Assembly: GCA_963828715.1 (NCBI GenBank)
Contig: CAWHFX010000002.1
Location: 806,001 to 870,000 of the forward strand
DNA length: 64,000 nucleotides
Reading direction: 5' to 3'
Source: JAQGMV01 sp963828715
GTDB taxonomy: Bacteria > Pseudomonadota > Gammaproteobacteria > Burkholderiales > SG8-41
The translations under genes were made by a program, and so were the position numbers. Below, one piece after another: positions 1-7,873 of this stretch (the stretch's first letter is position 1; every line of letters begins with the position of its first letter). The notes under the pieces are model-generated. The model worked only from the letters and a program-made list of their open reading frames with translations, was not told where the DNA came from and ran no database searches.

Positions 1-2
1 CG

Positions 3-131
3 CGCCGCGAAGGCGCGCGCGGCGCAGACGGCCTGGGCATGCTGGTCGAACAGGCCGCTGAGTCGTTCTTCATCTGGCGCGGCGTGAGGCCGCGGACCGC
101 GCCGGTCATCGCGCTGCTTCGAGGCTCGTGA
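3..131 (+). CDS. aroE: Shikimate dehydrogenase (3' end only)
   Basis: Only the last 42 codons are inside the window; the gene enters from the left edge. The visible C-terminus reads DGLGMLVEQAAESFFIWRG and ends APVIALLRGS, the conserved last helix of AroE, which reduces 3-dehydroshikimate with NADPH in aromatic amino acid synthesis. The DGLGMLVEQAA block is diagnostic for the family. Its stop codon (129-131) overlaps the probable GTG start of the next gene, mtgA, so the two are probably co-transcribed, an arrangement common in proteobacteria. Confidence 0.85.
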   Translation, partial: RREGARGADGLGMLVEQAAESFFIWRGVRPRTAPVIALLRGS

Positions 132-825
132 TCGCGCTCCTGCGCCTGTTCGGGCGTTTCGTCCTCATCGCGCTGATCGCACTGACGCTGCTGCAGTTCT
201 GGTTCTTCGGTTGGGTGTGGTACTGGTCGCTCTATAACCCTGCACGCAACCGCGTTCATGCGCAGCCGCATGGAAAGCGTTCGTGAAGAGGGAAGCACCG
301 CGAAGCTTCGGCACCATTGGGTACCGTATTCCCGCATTTCGATCCACTTGAAACGCGCGGTCATCGCTGCCGAGGACGCGACGTTCATGGAGCACGACGG
401 ATTCGACTGGAAAGGCATCCGTAACGCATACGAAAGGAATCTGCGCGAAGGCGAGGTCGTCGCAGGCGGATCCACGATCAGTCAGCAGCTCGCGAAGAAC
501 CTGTTCCTTACCGGCGAGCGCGCGTGGTGGCGCAAGGCGCAGGAGGCGGCGATCACGGTCATGATCGAGCTCATCATGGACAAGCGGCGCATCCTGGAGA
601 TCTATCTCAACGTGATCGAATGGGGCGAGCTCGTATTCGGCGCTGAAGCCGCAGCGCGTTATCACTTCGGCGTCGCGGCGGCCGACCTCTCGCCCGAACA
701 GGCTGCGCGGCTTGCTGCGATGGTGCCGAACCCTCGCAAGTACGGTCCTGGAGCAGAATACAGCCTATCTTCAGCGGCGAACCACGACGCTCCTTGCGCG
801 TATGAACGGTGCGCGCGTGCCCTGA
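128..825 (+). CDS. mtgA: Monofunctional peptidoglycan glycosyltransferase (frameshifted twice)
   Basis: Polymerises lipid II into glycan strands at the inner membrane. From a GTG at 128 that overlaps the aroE stop, there is one N-terminal membrane segment, then the GT51 domain: EDATFMEHDGFDW contains the catalytic glutamate, followed by GGSTISQQLAKNLFL and the MVPNPRKYGP block. The frame is broken at about 251 (extra C before GCG) and at about 749. Removing one base at each gives a 231-residue protein, the usual MtgA length, ending RMNGARVP at 825. Without correction the middle frame runs on into the next gene and makes a false fusion. Confidence 0.88.
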
Positions 826-905
826 TCGAAACGAGCTGCGTTCTGTGCGCGACCGCGCCTTTTGCTAAGCTCACGATCGTTCCGAACCCGACGAGAGGAG
901 CCCGC

Positions 906-1487
906 ATGCATCGCAGAACATTTCTTGCCGCCCTTGCGGCGACCGGCGCAGCCGGTGTCGCTCACGCGAACGATCCGTCACGGATCCTGCTCGCGCAGGC
1001 CATACCGGCGCAGCGCCGCAGCCCCGACGTGATATTCGTTCCGACGCCGAACGAAGTCGTCCAGAAGATGCTGGAGCTCGCCAAGGTGACGCCGAACGAT
1101 GTCGTATACGACCTCGGTTGCGGCGATGGCCGCATCGTCATTACCGCCGCGCAGAAGTACGGTGCGCGCGCGGTCGGCGTCGACATCGATCCGCAGCGCA
1201 TCAGCGAAGCGACTGCGAACGCGAAAGCAGCGAGGGTCACCGACAAGGTCAAGTTCATCGAAGGCGACCTGTTCGAGACCGACATCAGCGAGGCGAGCGT
1301 AGTCACGCTCTATCTGCTGACGCGACTGAACGAAAAGCTCAAGCCCAAGCTTCTGAAGGAGCTCCGGCCGGGAACGCGAGTCGTCTCCCACGCTTTCGAC
1401 ATGGGAGACTGGAAACCGGAAGAGACTGCGAGCGTATCGGCTTCGAGCGTCTATCTCTGGCGCATTCCGGCGGCTGGCAAAGGCTGA
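906..1487 (+). CDS. Exported SAM-dependent methyltransferase
   Basis: A 193-residue protein. The N-terminus (RRTFLAALAATGAAG then AHA) looks like a secretion signal with a twin arginine at residues 3-4, so export is likely but the pathway is uncertain. The mature part is a class I methyltransferase: VVYDLGCGDGRI is motif I that binds SAM, and VGVDIDPQ is motif II. The substrate cannot be read from the sequence. The ATG at 906 follows a GAGAGGAG ribosome binding site. Because of the break in mtgA this gene lies in the same open frame as part of mtgA, but the signal peptide and RBS show it starts independently. Confidence 0.82.
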   Translation: MHRRTFLAALAATGAAGVAHANDPSRILLAQAIPAQRRSPDVIFVPTPNEVVQKMLELAKVTPNDVVYDLGCGDGRIVITAAQKYGARAVGVDIDPQRISEATANAKAARVTDKVKFIEGDLFETDISEASVVTLYLLTRLNEKLKPKLLKELRPGTRVVSHAFDMGDWKPEETASVSASSVYLWRIPAAGKG

Positions 1488-1581
1488 GCGCGACGTAAGT
1501 CGTACGGGAATTCGTGCCGCCTTAGAGCGCGCGGCGCAGTTATTGCAGTAGGCCCGCGCGATCCCGATTCTCATCAAGACT

Positions 1582-3008
1582 GTGCGGCTCTATCCTGTCC
1601 TCCTTGCAACTGCGCTTCTCTTCGGCTGCTCGACGCTGCCGGATGTTCATCCGTGGACAGAGCCGGGAAGCGGAAACAGATCACCGACGCTCGTCGGTGC
1701 CCGCGGTCCTCTGCGCGAAGCCGCCGCGCAGGCCGCGCTTGCGCGCTTGCAGGACAAGGGCGGTCGGTACCGATCTGCTCGAGCGCCATCTCGCGATCGA
1801 AGAGGCGGTCGCGGGCACGCCGCTCACCGTCGGTAACGCGGCTTTACTCCTTCAGGACGGGCCCGCATCCTACAAGGCGATGTTCAGTGCGATCGAGCGC
1901 GCACGTGATCACGTCAATATCGAGTTCTACATGATCGAGCCGGGCGAGGCGGGGCAGCATCTCGCCGATGTGCTGCTTCGCAAGCGCGCCGCAGGGCGTC
2001 GCGGTAAACCTGATTTACGACGCCGTCGGCTCGATCGACACGCCTCCGGAGTATTTCGACCGGCTGCGCGAGGCGGGTGTCAACGTGCTCGAGTTCAACC
2101 CGCTCAATCCCCTCAAGACGCGCAACGGGTGGCGCATCAACAATCGCGACCACAGTAAGCTCGTCATCGTAGACGGCACTACCGCTTTCACGGGCGGGAT
2201 CAACATCAGTGACGTCTACTCGAGCGGATCGTCACCCGGTCCCAGCGGTTCGAGGCGCGGCGGTTCGGGCAGGAGCGCGTTGTCGGGTGGCGGTTCGGGC
2301 AAGCGATCGCGCGATGTCGGCTGGCGTGACGTGAACGTGCGACTCGAAGGCCCTGCCGTCGCGGAACTGCAACGCATATTTCTCGCTACGTGGGCCGCGC
2401 AGGCGGGCACGCCGCTGCCGCAGCGCAACTGGTTTCCTTCGATCAAGCCGCAGGGTGGAGGACATCCCGTACGCGTCGTCTCGAGCGGTCCCGAGGACGC
2501 CGCGCCGGCGATTTATATCGCCCTCGTATCCGCGATCGAGCACGCCGAGAAGACGATCCACATCACGATGGCCTACTTCGTCCCCGACGCGCAGACGATC
2601 GAGGCCCTCAAGAACGCTGCAGCGCGAGGCGTGGATGTGACACTCGTTCTGCCGTCATACACCGACTTCTGGGCTGTCTTCCATGCCGGCCGCTCTCACT
2701 ACTCGGAACTGCTCGAATCCGGCGTGAAGATCTATGAGCGGCAGGCCGTGCTGCTTCATTCGAAAACGGCTGTAATCGACGGCGTATGGTCTACCGTCGG
2801 ATCCAGCAACATGGATCTGCGCAGCTTTCTTCACAACAAGGAGCTCAACGTCGTGATCCTAGGTTGGGATTTCGGCCAGCAGATGGACGCGATGTTCGCG
2901 GCCGATCTGAAGGAGTCGGCTCGCATCGAGCCGCAGGCGTGGGCCCAGCGTCCACTCGAGTCGCGTATGAAGGAGTGGGCGGCGCGCGCCTGGGCATACT
3001 GGTTATGA
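1582..3008 (+). CDS. cls: Cardiolipin synthase-like phospholipase D lipoprotein (frameshifted twice)
   Basis: PLD-superfamily enzyme, most likely a cardiolipin synthase (ClsA/ClsC-like). It starts with GTG and a lipoprotein signal ending in the lipobox LFGC, so the protein would be membrane anchored. Two HKD motifs are present: HSKLVIVD around 2152-2175 and HSKTAVID around 2758-2781. Between them lies a Gly/Ser-rich loop of about 30 residues starting SSGSSPGPSG. The frame breaks at 1765 (extra C before GGT) and at 1990 (extra C before GCAG). Correcting both gives 474 residues and restores the family sequence KRAQGVAVNLIYD. Which phospholipid it uses is inferred from the family. Confidence 0.85.
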
Positions 3009-3110
3009 ACGCCTGAGCGTATCCGGCGTCTATCCGAGGAGCGGCTCGAAACCCGGCCCATGCCCCGATACTTGACCCTGACACGCCCACGTCTTAGCCT
3101 CGGCATCCCG

Positions 3111-3560
3111 ATGAAACGACGCGTCAGAACAGCCATTCTGGCCGGAGCAGGGACCTCACTCGCGGCCTGCGCAACGCCCTCGGACGGGCTCGTCCGGTAC
3201 GAGGTGGCTGGCGACTCGATCCCGGCGGCGCTTACTTCCACAGCCGGCGATCCGCAACGCGGTCGCGCGATCGTGGTGGGACGGGAGGGCAATTGCCTGC
3301 TATGTCACGCCATTCCCGAAACCGGTGAGAAGTTCATGGGCAATGTGGCGCCGCCGCTCTCGGGCGTCGGCTCGCGCCGCAGTGCCGGCCAGTTGCGGCT
3401 GCGCATCGTCGATTCGACGCGTCTGAACAAGGACGTGGTGATGCCGGCGTATTATCGAGTGCATGGCCTCGACAGCCCGGCTGCGGAGTATCGGGGAAAA
3501 CCGATCCTCACTGCGCAGCAGGTCGAGGATGTCGTAGCCTATCTGCGGACGCTGCGCTGA
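3111..3560 (+). CDS. soxX: Sulfur oxidation cytochrome c SoxX
   Basis: Small c-type cytochrome subunit of the periplasmic SoxAX complex, which starts thiosulfate oxidation by coupling thiosulfate to a cysteine of SoxY. Starting at the ATG at 3111 gives a signal peptide (lipoprotein-like, ending LAAC) and one haem motif CLLCH, followed by the SoxX signatures GNVAPPLSGVGSR and VMPAYYRVHGL, where the methionine is the probable sixth haem ligand. An upstream in-frame ATG at 3060 adds 17 residues with no signal-peptide character, so I prefer 3111. Only three bases separate it from soxY. Confidence 0.9.
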   Translation: MKRRVRTAILAGAGTSLAACATPSDGLVRYEVAGDSIPAALTSTAGDPQRGRAIVVGREGNCLLCHAIPETGEKFMGNVAPPLSGVGSRRSAGQLRLRIVDSTRLNKDVVMPAYYRVHGLDSPAAEYRGKPILTAQQVEDVVAYLRTLR

Positions 3561-3563
3561 AAC

Positions 3564-4022
3564 ATGTCGAATCGATCGAGACGAACGTTCCTTGCCGCCA
3601 CGGCGGCGCTTCCGCTGCTCGTTCGCATGCGTCCCGCGAATGCAGTGCCTACGATTGAAGTGCTGCAGCCGCTCGTGCAGAAAATCACCGGCGGTGCGCA
3701 GTTGCGGGACGGCCGGGTACAGCTGGACATTCCGCCGCTGAGCGACAACGGAAACTCCGTTCCGCTCAAGATCAGCGTCACGAGCGAGATGTCGGAGAGC
3801 GATCATGTGCGCGCGATTCACGTGCTGTCGGAGAAGAATCCGCGTCCAGTGATCGCGGTGTTTCATCTGAATCCGGGCTGTGGCCGCGCCGAAATTTCCA
3901 CCCGCATCCGGCTGAACGGCGCACAGACGATTCTCGTTATTGCCGCCATGGCCGACGGCTCGTTCTGGGCTTCGTCGGCCGAAGTCATCGTCACCGAGAC
4001 GGCGTGTCTCGACGCAACGTAG
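3564..4022 (+). CDS. soxY: Sulfur carrier protein SoxY with atypical C-terminus
   Basis: Carries the sulfur substrate on a C-terminal cysteine during Sox oxidation. A Tat-like signal (NRSRRTFLAATAALPLL) precedes the SoxY immunoglobulin-like domain, including NGNSVPLKI and FHLNPGCGRAEISTRIRL. Canonical SoxY ends with a GGCGG swinging arm; this one ends VTETACLDAT, with a single cysteine four residues from the end and no glycines around it. No nearby reading-frame change produces GGCGG. Next to soxX and soxZ the assignment is secure, but the unusual arm means the exact sulfur substrate is uncertain. Confidence 0.85.
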   Translation: MSNRSRRTFLAATAALPLLVRMRPANAVPTIEVLQPLVQKITGGAQLRDGRVQLDIPPLSDNGNSVPLKISVTSEMSESDHVRAIHVLSEKNPRPVIAVFHLNPGCGRAEISTRIRLNGAQTILVIAAMADGSFWASSAEVIVTETACLDAT

Positions 4023-4041
4023 AAGAGAGTCCTGGATTGTC

Positions 4042-4365
4042 ATGGCACTGGCACGAATACAGGTTCCGAAGGATGCGAAGCCGGGCGACCTCATGGCCGT
4101 TCGCGTGGCCATTCAGCACCCGATGGAGACCGGCTTCAGATTCGACAACATGGGCAAGCCGATTCCGAAGAACGTCGTGAACACGCTGATATGCCGCTAC
4201 AACGGCGTCGAGGTGTTCCGTGCCGAAATGGGATCGGGCATCTCCGCGAATCCGTATCTTCAGTTCTATACGCGCGCCGTCGCGAGCGGCGAACTCGTTT
4301 TCGAATGGGTGGACGACGCGGGCGAGCGCGGTTCAGAGCATGCGTCCGTCACGGTGACCGCTTGA
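4042..4365 (+). CDS. soxZ: Sox carrier partner SoxZ
   Basis: A 107-residue protein without a signal peptide; SoxZ is normally co-exported bound to SoxY. Family signatures are VRVAIQHPMETGFR near residue 22 and a C-terminal beta-sandwich with FEWVDDAGERG. It stabilises SoxY and presents its carrier cysteine to SoxAX, SoxB and SoxCD. It follows soxY by 20 bases. Downstream is about 100 bp holding a copy of a dispersed repeat before the MFS gene. Confidence 0.92.
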   Translation: MALARIQVPKDAKPGDLMAVRVAIQHPMETGFRFDNMGKPIPKNVVNTLICRYNGVEVFRAEMGSGISANPYLQFYTRAVASGELVFEWVDDAGERGSEHASVTVTA

Positions 4366-4395
4366 GCGATTCCGAAGATCGCGGCGACGGCGCTT

Positions 4396-4535
4396 GCTAG
4401 CGGGTGGCGCTCGCCTTGGGGCTGCCCCCCGTGTGGAACAGAAGGACCCGACCGCTCCGCTCCGATGGTTTCCCTCCGTAACCTCCTTTCCTTTCATCGC
4501 GTGTCGGCCGCCAAGTCCGACACGTTGCTAGCGCC
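4396..4535 (+). repeat. Dispersed repeat family 1, copy A (core plus hairpin)
   Basis: A composite intergenic repeat: lead CGGGTGGCGCTCGCC (4400 region), GGAACAGAAGGACC (4436 region), core TTTCCCTCCGTAACCTCC from 4469, then an exact 8-bp hairpin CGTGTCGG/CCGACACG at 4500-4524. Related copies lie at about 12240-12325, 42403-42430 and 48230-48310. It runs into the start of the MFS open frame. Confidence 0.7.
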
Positions 4536-5742
4536 AGCCGTCGCGCGATCGGCGGAAGAGGTTGCGCGTATTCCCAGCGGTGTGTGGGTGCTGGGCTTCG
4601 TGAGCCTCCTGATGGATGTTTCGTCGGAGCTCATCCACAGTCTGCTCCCGGTGTTCATGGTGACGGGGCTCGGCGCATCGGCGCTGGTGGTTGGCATCGT
4701 CGAGGGCATCGCCGAAGCCACGGCGCTGATCGTGCGCGTATTCTCCGGCGCGCTCTCGGACTATCTCGGGCGACGCAAGGGGCTCGCGGTCGCGGGCTAC
4801 GGTCTCGGTGCGCTGTCCAAGCCGCTGTTCGCGCTAGCTACGAGCGTCGGGTGGGTCCTGACGGCTCGCTTCCTTGATCGCGTTGGCAAGGGCATCCGCG
4901 GAGCGCCCCGCGACGCGTTGATCGCGGACATGACGCCGGCTTCGATCCGCGGAGCCGCCTATGGGCTGCGGCAGTCGCTCGATACGATCGGCGCCTTTAC
5001 CGGCCCGCTGCTCGCGATCGCGCTGATGATGCTGTTTGCGGGCGACTTCCGTGCGGTGTTCTGGGTGGCTGTGGTGCCGGGCTTGATGTCCGTCGCACTG
5101 CTGACGATCGGGATTCGCGAGAGCGAACGTGCTGCGGGCGCGCCGCGGCCGGCGAACCCGCTAAAACCCGCCGTACTTGCGACGTTGCCTGCGGCATTCT
5201 GGTGGGTCGTCGTGGTCGGCGGCGTATTCACGCTGGCGCGATTCAGCGAAGCATTTCTCTTGCTGCGCGCTCAGGAGCAGGGACTTCCGGATGCGTATGC
5301 GCCCGCCGTTCTGGTGTTGATGAATGCCGTGTATGCGCTGACGGCATACCCGATGGGCCGGCTGGCCGACAAAGTGAATCGTATGACGCTGCTCGGCGCG
5401 GGGCTCGCGGTACTCGTGCTGGCCGACGTCCTCATTGCACAGACCGGCACCGTTGCGGGGACCGCGCTCGGGGTCGCGTTATGGGGGCTGCATATGGGCA
5501 TGACCCAGGGGGTGATGGCGGCGATGGTTGCTGGGAGCGCTCCGCAACACCTGCGTGGCACGGCATTCGGCATGTTCAATCTCGTGAGCGGCATCGCCAT
5601 GCTGCTCGCGAGCGTGCTCGCTGGACTCTTGTGGGATACGTACGGCTCGGCTGTCACGTTCTACGTCGGCGCTGCATTTGCCATGGCCGCGTTCCTCCTC
5701 TTCTTCATTGGACGTTCCAGGCACGGTGCGCTCGCTGCGTAA
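4465..5742 (+). CDS. MFS transporter in the sox cluster
   Basis: Twelve-helix major facilitator permease of about 400 residues. Family features are the loop 2-3 motif GALSDYLGRRKGLAV, the GKGIRGAPRDALIAD block and a repeat of the loop motif in the second half (GRLADKVNRMTLLG). The substrate cannot be deduced; its position between soxZ and soxA suggests a role tied to sulfur compound metabolism. The open frame begins at ATG 4465, but its first ~20 residues (MVSLRNLLSFHRVSAAKSDT) are encoded by a dispersed repeat. The native start may be GTG 4501, TTG 4525 or GTG 4582, just before the first membrane helix. It overlaps soxA by 17 bp. Confidence 0.85.
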   Translation: MVSLRNLLSFHRVSAAKSDTLLAPAVARSAEEVARIPSGVWVLGFVSLLMDVSSELIHSLLPVFMVTGLGASALVVGIVEGIAEATALIVRVFSGALSDYLGRRKGLAVAGYGLGALSKPLFALATSVGWVLTARFLDRVGKGIRGAPRDALIADMTPASIRGAAYGLRQSLDTIGAFTGPLLAIALMMLFAGDFRAVFWVAVVPGLMSVALLTIGIRESERAAGAPRPANPLKPAVLATLPAAFWWVVVVGGVFTLARFSEAFLLLRAQEQGLPDAYAPAVLVLMNAVYALTAYPMGRLADKVNRMTLLGAGLAVLVLADVLIAQTGTVAGTALGVALWGLHMGMTQGVMAAMVAGSAPQHLRGTAFGMFNLVSGIAMLLASVLAGLLWDTYGSAVTFYVGAAFAMAAFLLFFIGRSRHGALAA

Positions 5743-6526
5743 CACCATCGTCGCGGGTGCCGTCGCGGCGTGCGCGCTTCATGCAGCACCGTTCTCGCTC
5801 GCGTTCGATCCTCCGGTTCCGAAGAGCGAATTGCGCAACGGCAGTGCGTTCACGAGCGCGGCCAATCGCAGCCTCCAGTCGGACGACTTCGCGAACCCCG
5901 GCATGCTGTGGGTGACGCGTGGCGAGCGCCTGTGGAAGGAGGCGCCGTCGGAAGGCGCGAAGTCGTGCGAAAGCTGTCACGGCGACGCGGCCGCCAGCAT
6001 GAAAGGCGTGGCCACGCATTACCCGCGTGTCGATCCCGGAGCGGCGCGTCTCGTCGATATCGCCGGGCGTGTGAACCTCTGTCGCGAGCGACACCAGGCT
6101 GTCCCACCGTTCTCTGCCGAGTCCGACGCCCTGCTGGCGATTACGACGTACGTAACCCACCAGTCGCGCGGGATGCCGATGGACGTTCGGATCGATCTCA
6201 ACAACATGCGCGCGTTCGAGCGCGGCAGGGATCGTTACTACCGCCGCGTCGGGCAGATGAATCTCTCCTGCGCGCAATGCCACGACCGCAACTGGGGGCG
6301 CACGCTTCTTTACGAAACGATCAGTCAGGGACAGCCCACTGGTTTTCCTGCTTATCGGCAGGAATGGCAGAGCGTGGGGTCGCTCCAGCGCCGGATTCGT
6401 GCGTGCTTTTCGGGCGTGCGAGCGGAGATGCCGGATTACGATGCGCGCGAGTTGCTGGAGCTGGAGCTGTTTCTGGCGTGGCGTTCCAACGGCCTGGCTA
6501 TCGAAGCGCCTGCAGTGCGGCGGTGA
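5726..6526 (+). CDS. soxA: Sulfur oxidation dihaem cytochrome SoxA
   Basis: Catalytic subunit of SoxAX. Starting at GTG 5726 gives a signal peptide followed by a mature protein with two haem motifs, CESCH and CAQCH, and the C-terminal RIRACFSGVRAEMP block, where the cysteine is the expected active-site haem ligand that is persulfidated in known SoxA. Length (266 residues) fits the family. The start overlaps the MFS gene, so translation is probably coupled. soxB, soxCD and soxVW are not in this window; soxX is separated from soxA by soxYZ and the permease. Confidence 0.9.
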   Translation: MRSLRNTIVAGAVAACALHAAPFSLAFDPPVPKSELRNGSAFTSAANRSLQSDDFANPGMLWVTRGERLWKEAPSEGAKSCESCHGDAAASMKGVATHYPRVDPGAARLVDIAGRVNLCRERHQAVPPFSAESDALLAITTYVTHQSRGMPMDVRIDLNNMRAFERGRDRYYRRVGQMNLSCAQCHDRNWGRTLLYETISQGQPTGFPAYRQEWQSVGSLQRRIRACFSGVRAEMPDYDARELLELELFLAWRSNGLAIEAPAVRR

Positions 6527-6580
6527 TGGTTTATTAGAACGGACCCGTTACGGTGAGCGGGGGCTGCGGAGCAGGGGGCC

Positions 6581-6716
6581 CCGCGAACGAAGCCTTCGAG
6601 GGCCATTTAGCACTCCTGTCCGAGCGTACGAGGGCTGCGGCATCGGAAGCGGCGCGCCTGGGACAGGCTGTCGCCGCGAACGAAACATTCGAACGCTTGT
6701 TAGCAATCTCGTCCTG
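6581..6716. repeat. Two degenerate copies of a ~93-bp intergenic unit
   Basis: The block CCGCGAACGAAGCCTTCGA at 6581 recurs as CCGCGAACGAAACATTCGA at 6674. Both are followed by TTAGCA and a GTCC-rich stretch. The region also holds an inverted copy of repeat family 3 (6615-6640). It fills the gap between the convergent soxA and the beta subunit gene. Confidence 0.6.
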
Positions 6717-6746
6717 ACCTGCGAGGGCAAGGGCGGCGGAATACAT

Positions 6747-6768
6747 TCGGGACAGGCGTCTGTCCCGA
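6747..6768. terminator. Possible hairpin between convergent operons
   Basis: A perfect 9-bp inverted repeat, TCGGGACAG-GCGT-CTGTCCCGA, ten bases past the end of the minus-strand beta subunit gene. No T-run follows on either strand, so intrinsic termination is only a possibility. Confidence 0.35.
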
Positions 6769-6777
6769 GCTTGGCCG

Positions 6778-7833
6778 CTACCGCAAACTTGCGTTGATCC
6801 GCTCCAACGCGACTGAGCCCGGGCACAGATCGCGAGTCCCGAGCTGATTCAACGGCGCCTCCACCGTATTCAGATGATGGTGGAGATCCTCCGACTCCGG
6901 ATCGATGTAGAGCAATCCGGTCACCACTTCACCCGCCGCCGCCCGCTGCTGCAGATAGTTCATCGCTTTGATGCGGTCGGTCGGATCGTAATCGGCGGCC
7001 GTTTTCCGCAGGCGGATCACCGAACCGTCGTGCTGCGTCACGTTCAGGAGCTCACCGGGCGCATAGTCCGCCGTGATTTCCGAACGGCTCTCGACGAAGT
7101 CGATGCGGTTCACCGCCTCGTTGTGCTGGCGCACGTAGTCGTAGCTCTTGGTCGAACCCGGATGATTGTTGAACGCGACGCAGGGAGAGATTACGTCGAG
7201 AAAGGCCGCGCCCTTGTGCTCGATTGCGCCCTTGATGAGCGGCACGAGCTGCTGCTTGTCGCCTGAAAAGCTGCGGGCGATATACGTTGCACCGAGGATC
7301 AGCGCCATGCCGATCAGGTCGAGCGGCTCGTCCATGTTGGCGATGCCGCGCTTCGACTTGGAGCCCTTGTCGGCGGTTGCCGAAAACTGGCCTTTCGTGA
7401 GTCCGTAAACGCCGTTGTTCTCGACGATGTAAACCATGTTTACGGCGCGGCGTATCGCGTGCACGAACTGGCCGATGCCGATGGAAGCCGAATCTCCGTC
7501 GCCGGAAACACCCATGTACAGCAGCTCGCGGTTGGCGAGGTTCGCGCCGGTGAGCACCGAGGGCATGCGGCCGTGAACGCTGTTGAAGCCGTGCGAGTTG
7601 CCGAGAAAGTAGTCGGGCGTTTTGGACGAGCACCCGATGCCCGAGAGCTTCGCGACACGGTGCGGCTCGATATCGAGCTCCCAGCACGCCTGCACGATCG
7701 CGGCGCTGATCGAGTCGTGGCCGCAGCCGGCGCACAGCGTGGAGATCTTGCCTTCATAGTCGCGGCGCGTGTAGCCGACGGCGTTCTTCGCGAGCGTGGG
7801 GTGGTGGAGTTGCGGTTTGGCGAGATAGGTCAT
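6778..7833 (-). CDS. korB: 2-oxoacid:ferredoxin oxidoreductase beta subunit
   Basis: Thiamine diphosphate-binding subunit of a 2-oxoacid (probably 2-oxoglutarate) oxidoreductase. It shows STLCAGCGHDSIS and GIGCSSKTP, with Fe-S cysteines and TPP contacts, then the TPP/Mg motif GVSGDGDSASIGIG and VENNGVYGLTKG. The 351 residues fit KorB. It lies 40 bp downstream of the alpha subunit in the same direction, and that gap holds a GTGAC-type short repeat. With the ferredoxin-like gene upstream it resembles the KorABC 2-oxoglutarate:NADP+ oxidoreductase described in denitrifying aromatic degraders such as Azoarcus evansii. The substrate is inferred. Confidence 0.88.
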   Translation of the reverse strand: MTYLAKPQLHHPTLAKNAVGYTRRDYEGKISTLCAGCGHDSISAAIVQACWELDIEPHRVAKLSGIGCSSKTPDYFLGNSHGFNSVHGRMPSVLTGANLANRELLYMGVSGDGDSASIGIGQFVHAIRRAVNMVYIVENNGVYGLTKGQFSATADKGSKSKRGIANMDEPLDLIGMALILGATYIARSFSGDKQQLVPLIKGAIEHKGAAFLDVISPCVAFNNHPGSTKSYDYVRQHNEAVNRIDFVESRSEITADYAPGELLNVTQHDGSVIRLRKTAADYDPTDRIKAMNYLQQRAAAGEVVTGLLYIDPESEDLHHHLNTVEAPLNQLGTRDLCPGSVALERINASLR

Positions 7834-7873
7834 AGTGAGTGGCGAGTGATGAGTGACAGGTGACGAAGAACCG

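Noticed and set aside
258..1487. A 409-residue fusion of a transglycosylase with a methyltransferase
   Set aside because: Artefact of the second mtgA frame break near 749. Correct mtgA ends at 825, and the methyltransferase has its own RBS and signal peptide at 906.
4384..4464. A short gene between soxZ and the MFS permease
   Set aside because: The stretch is dispersed repeat family 1; no codon pattern or RBS.
6747..6768. Strong intrinsic terminator
   Set aside because: The hairpin is perfect but lacks a T-run on either strand; kept only as a low-confidence feature.
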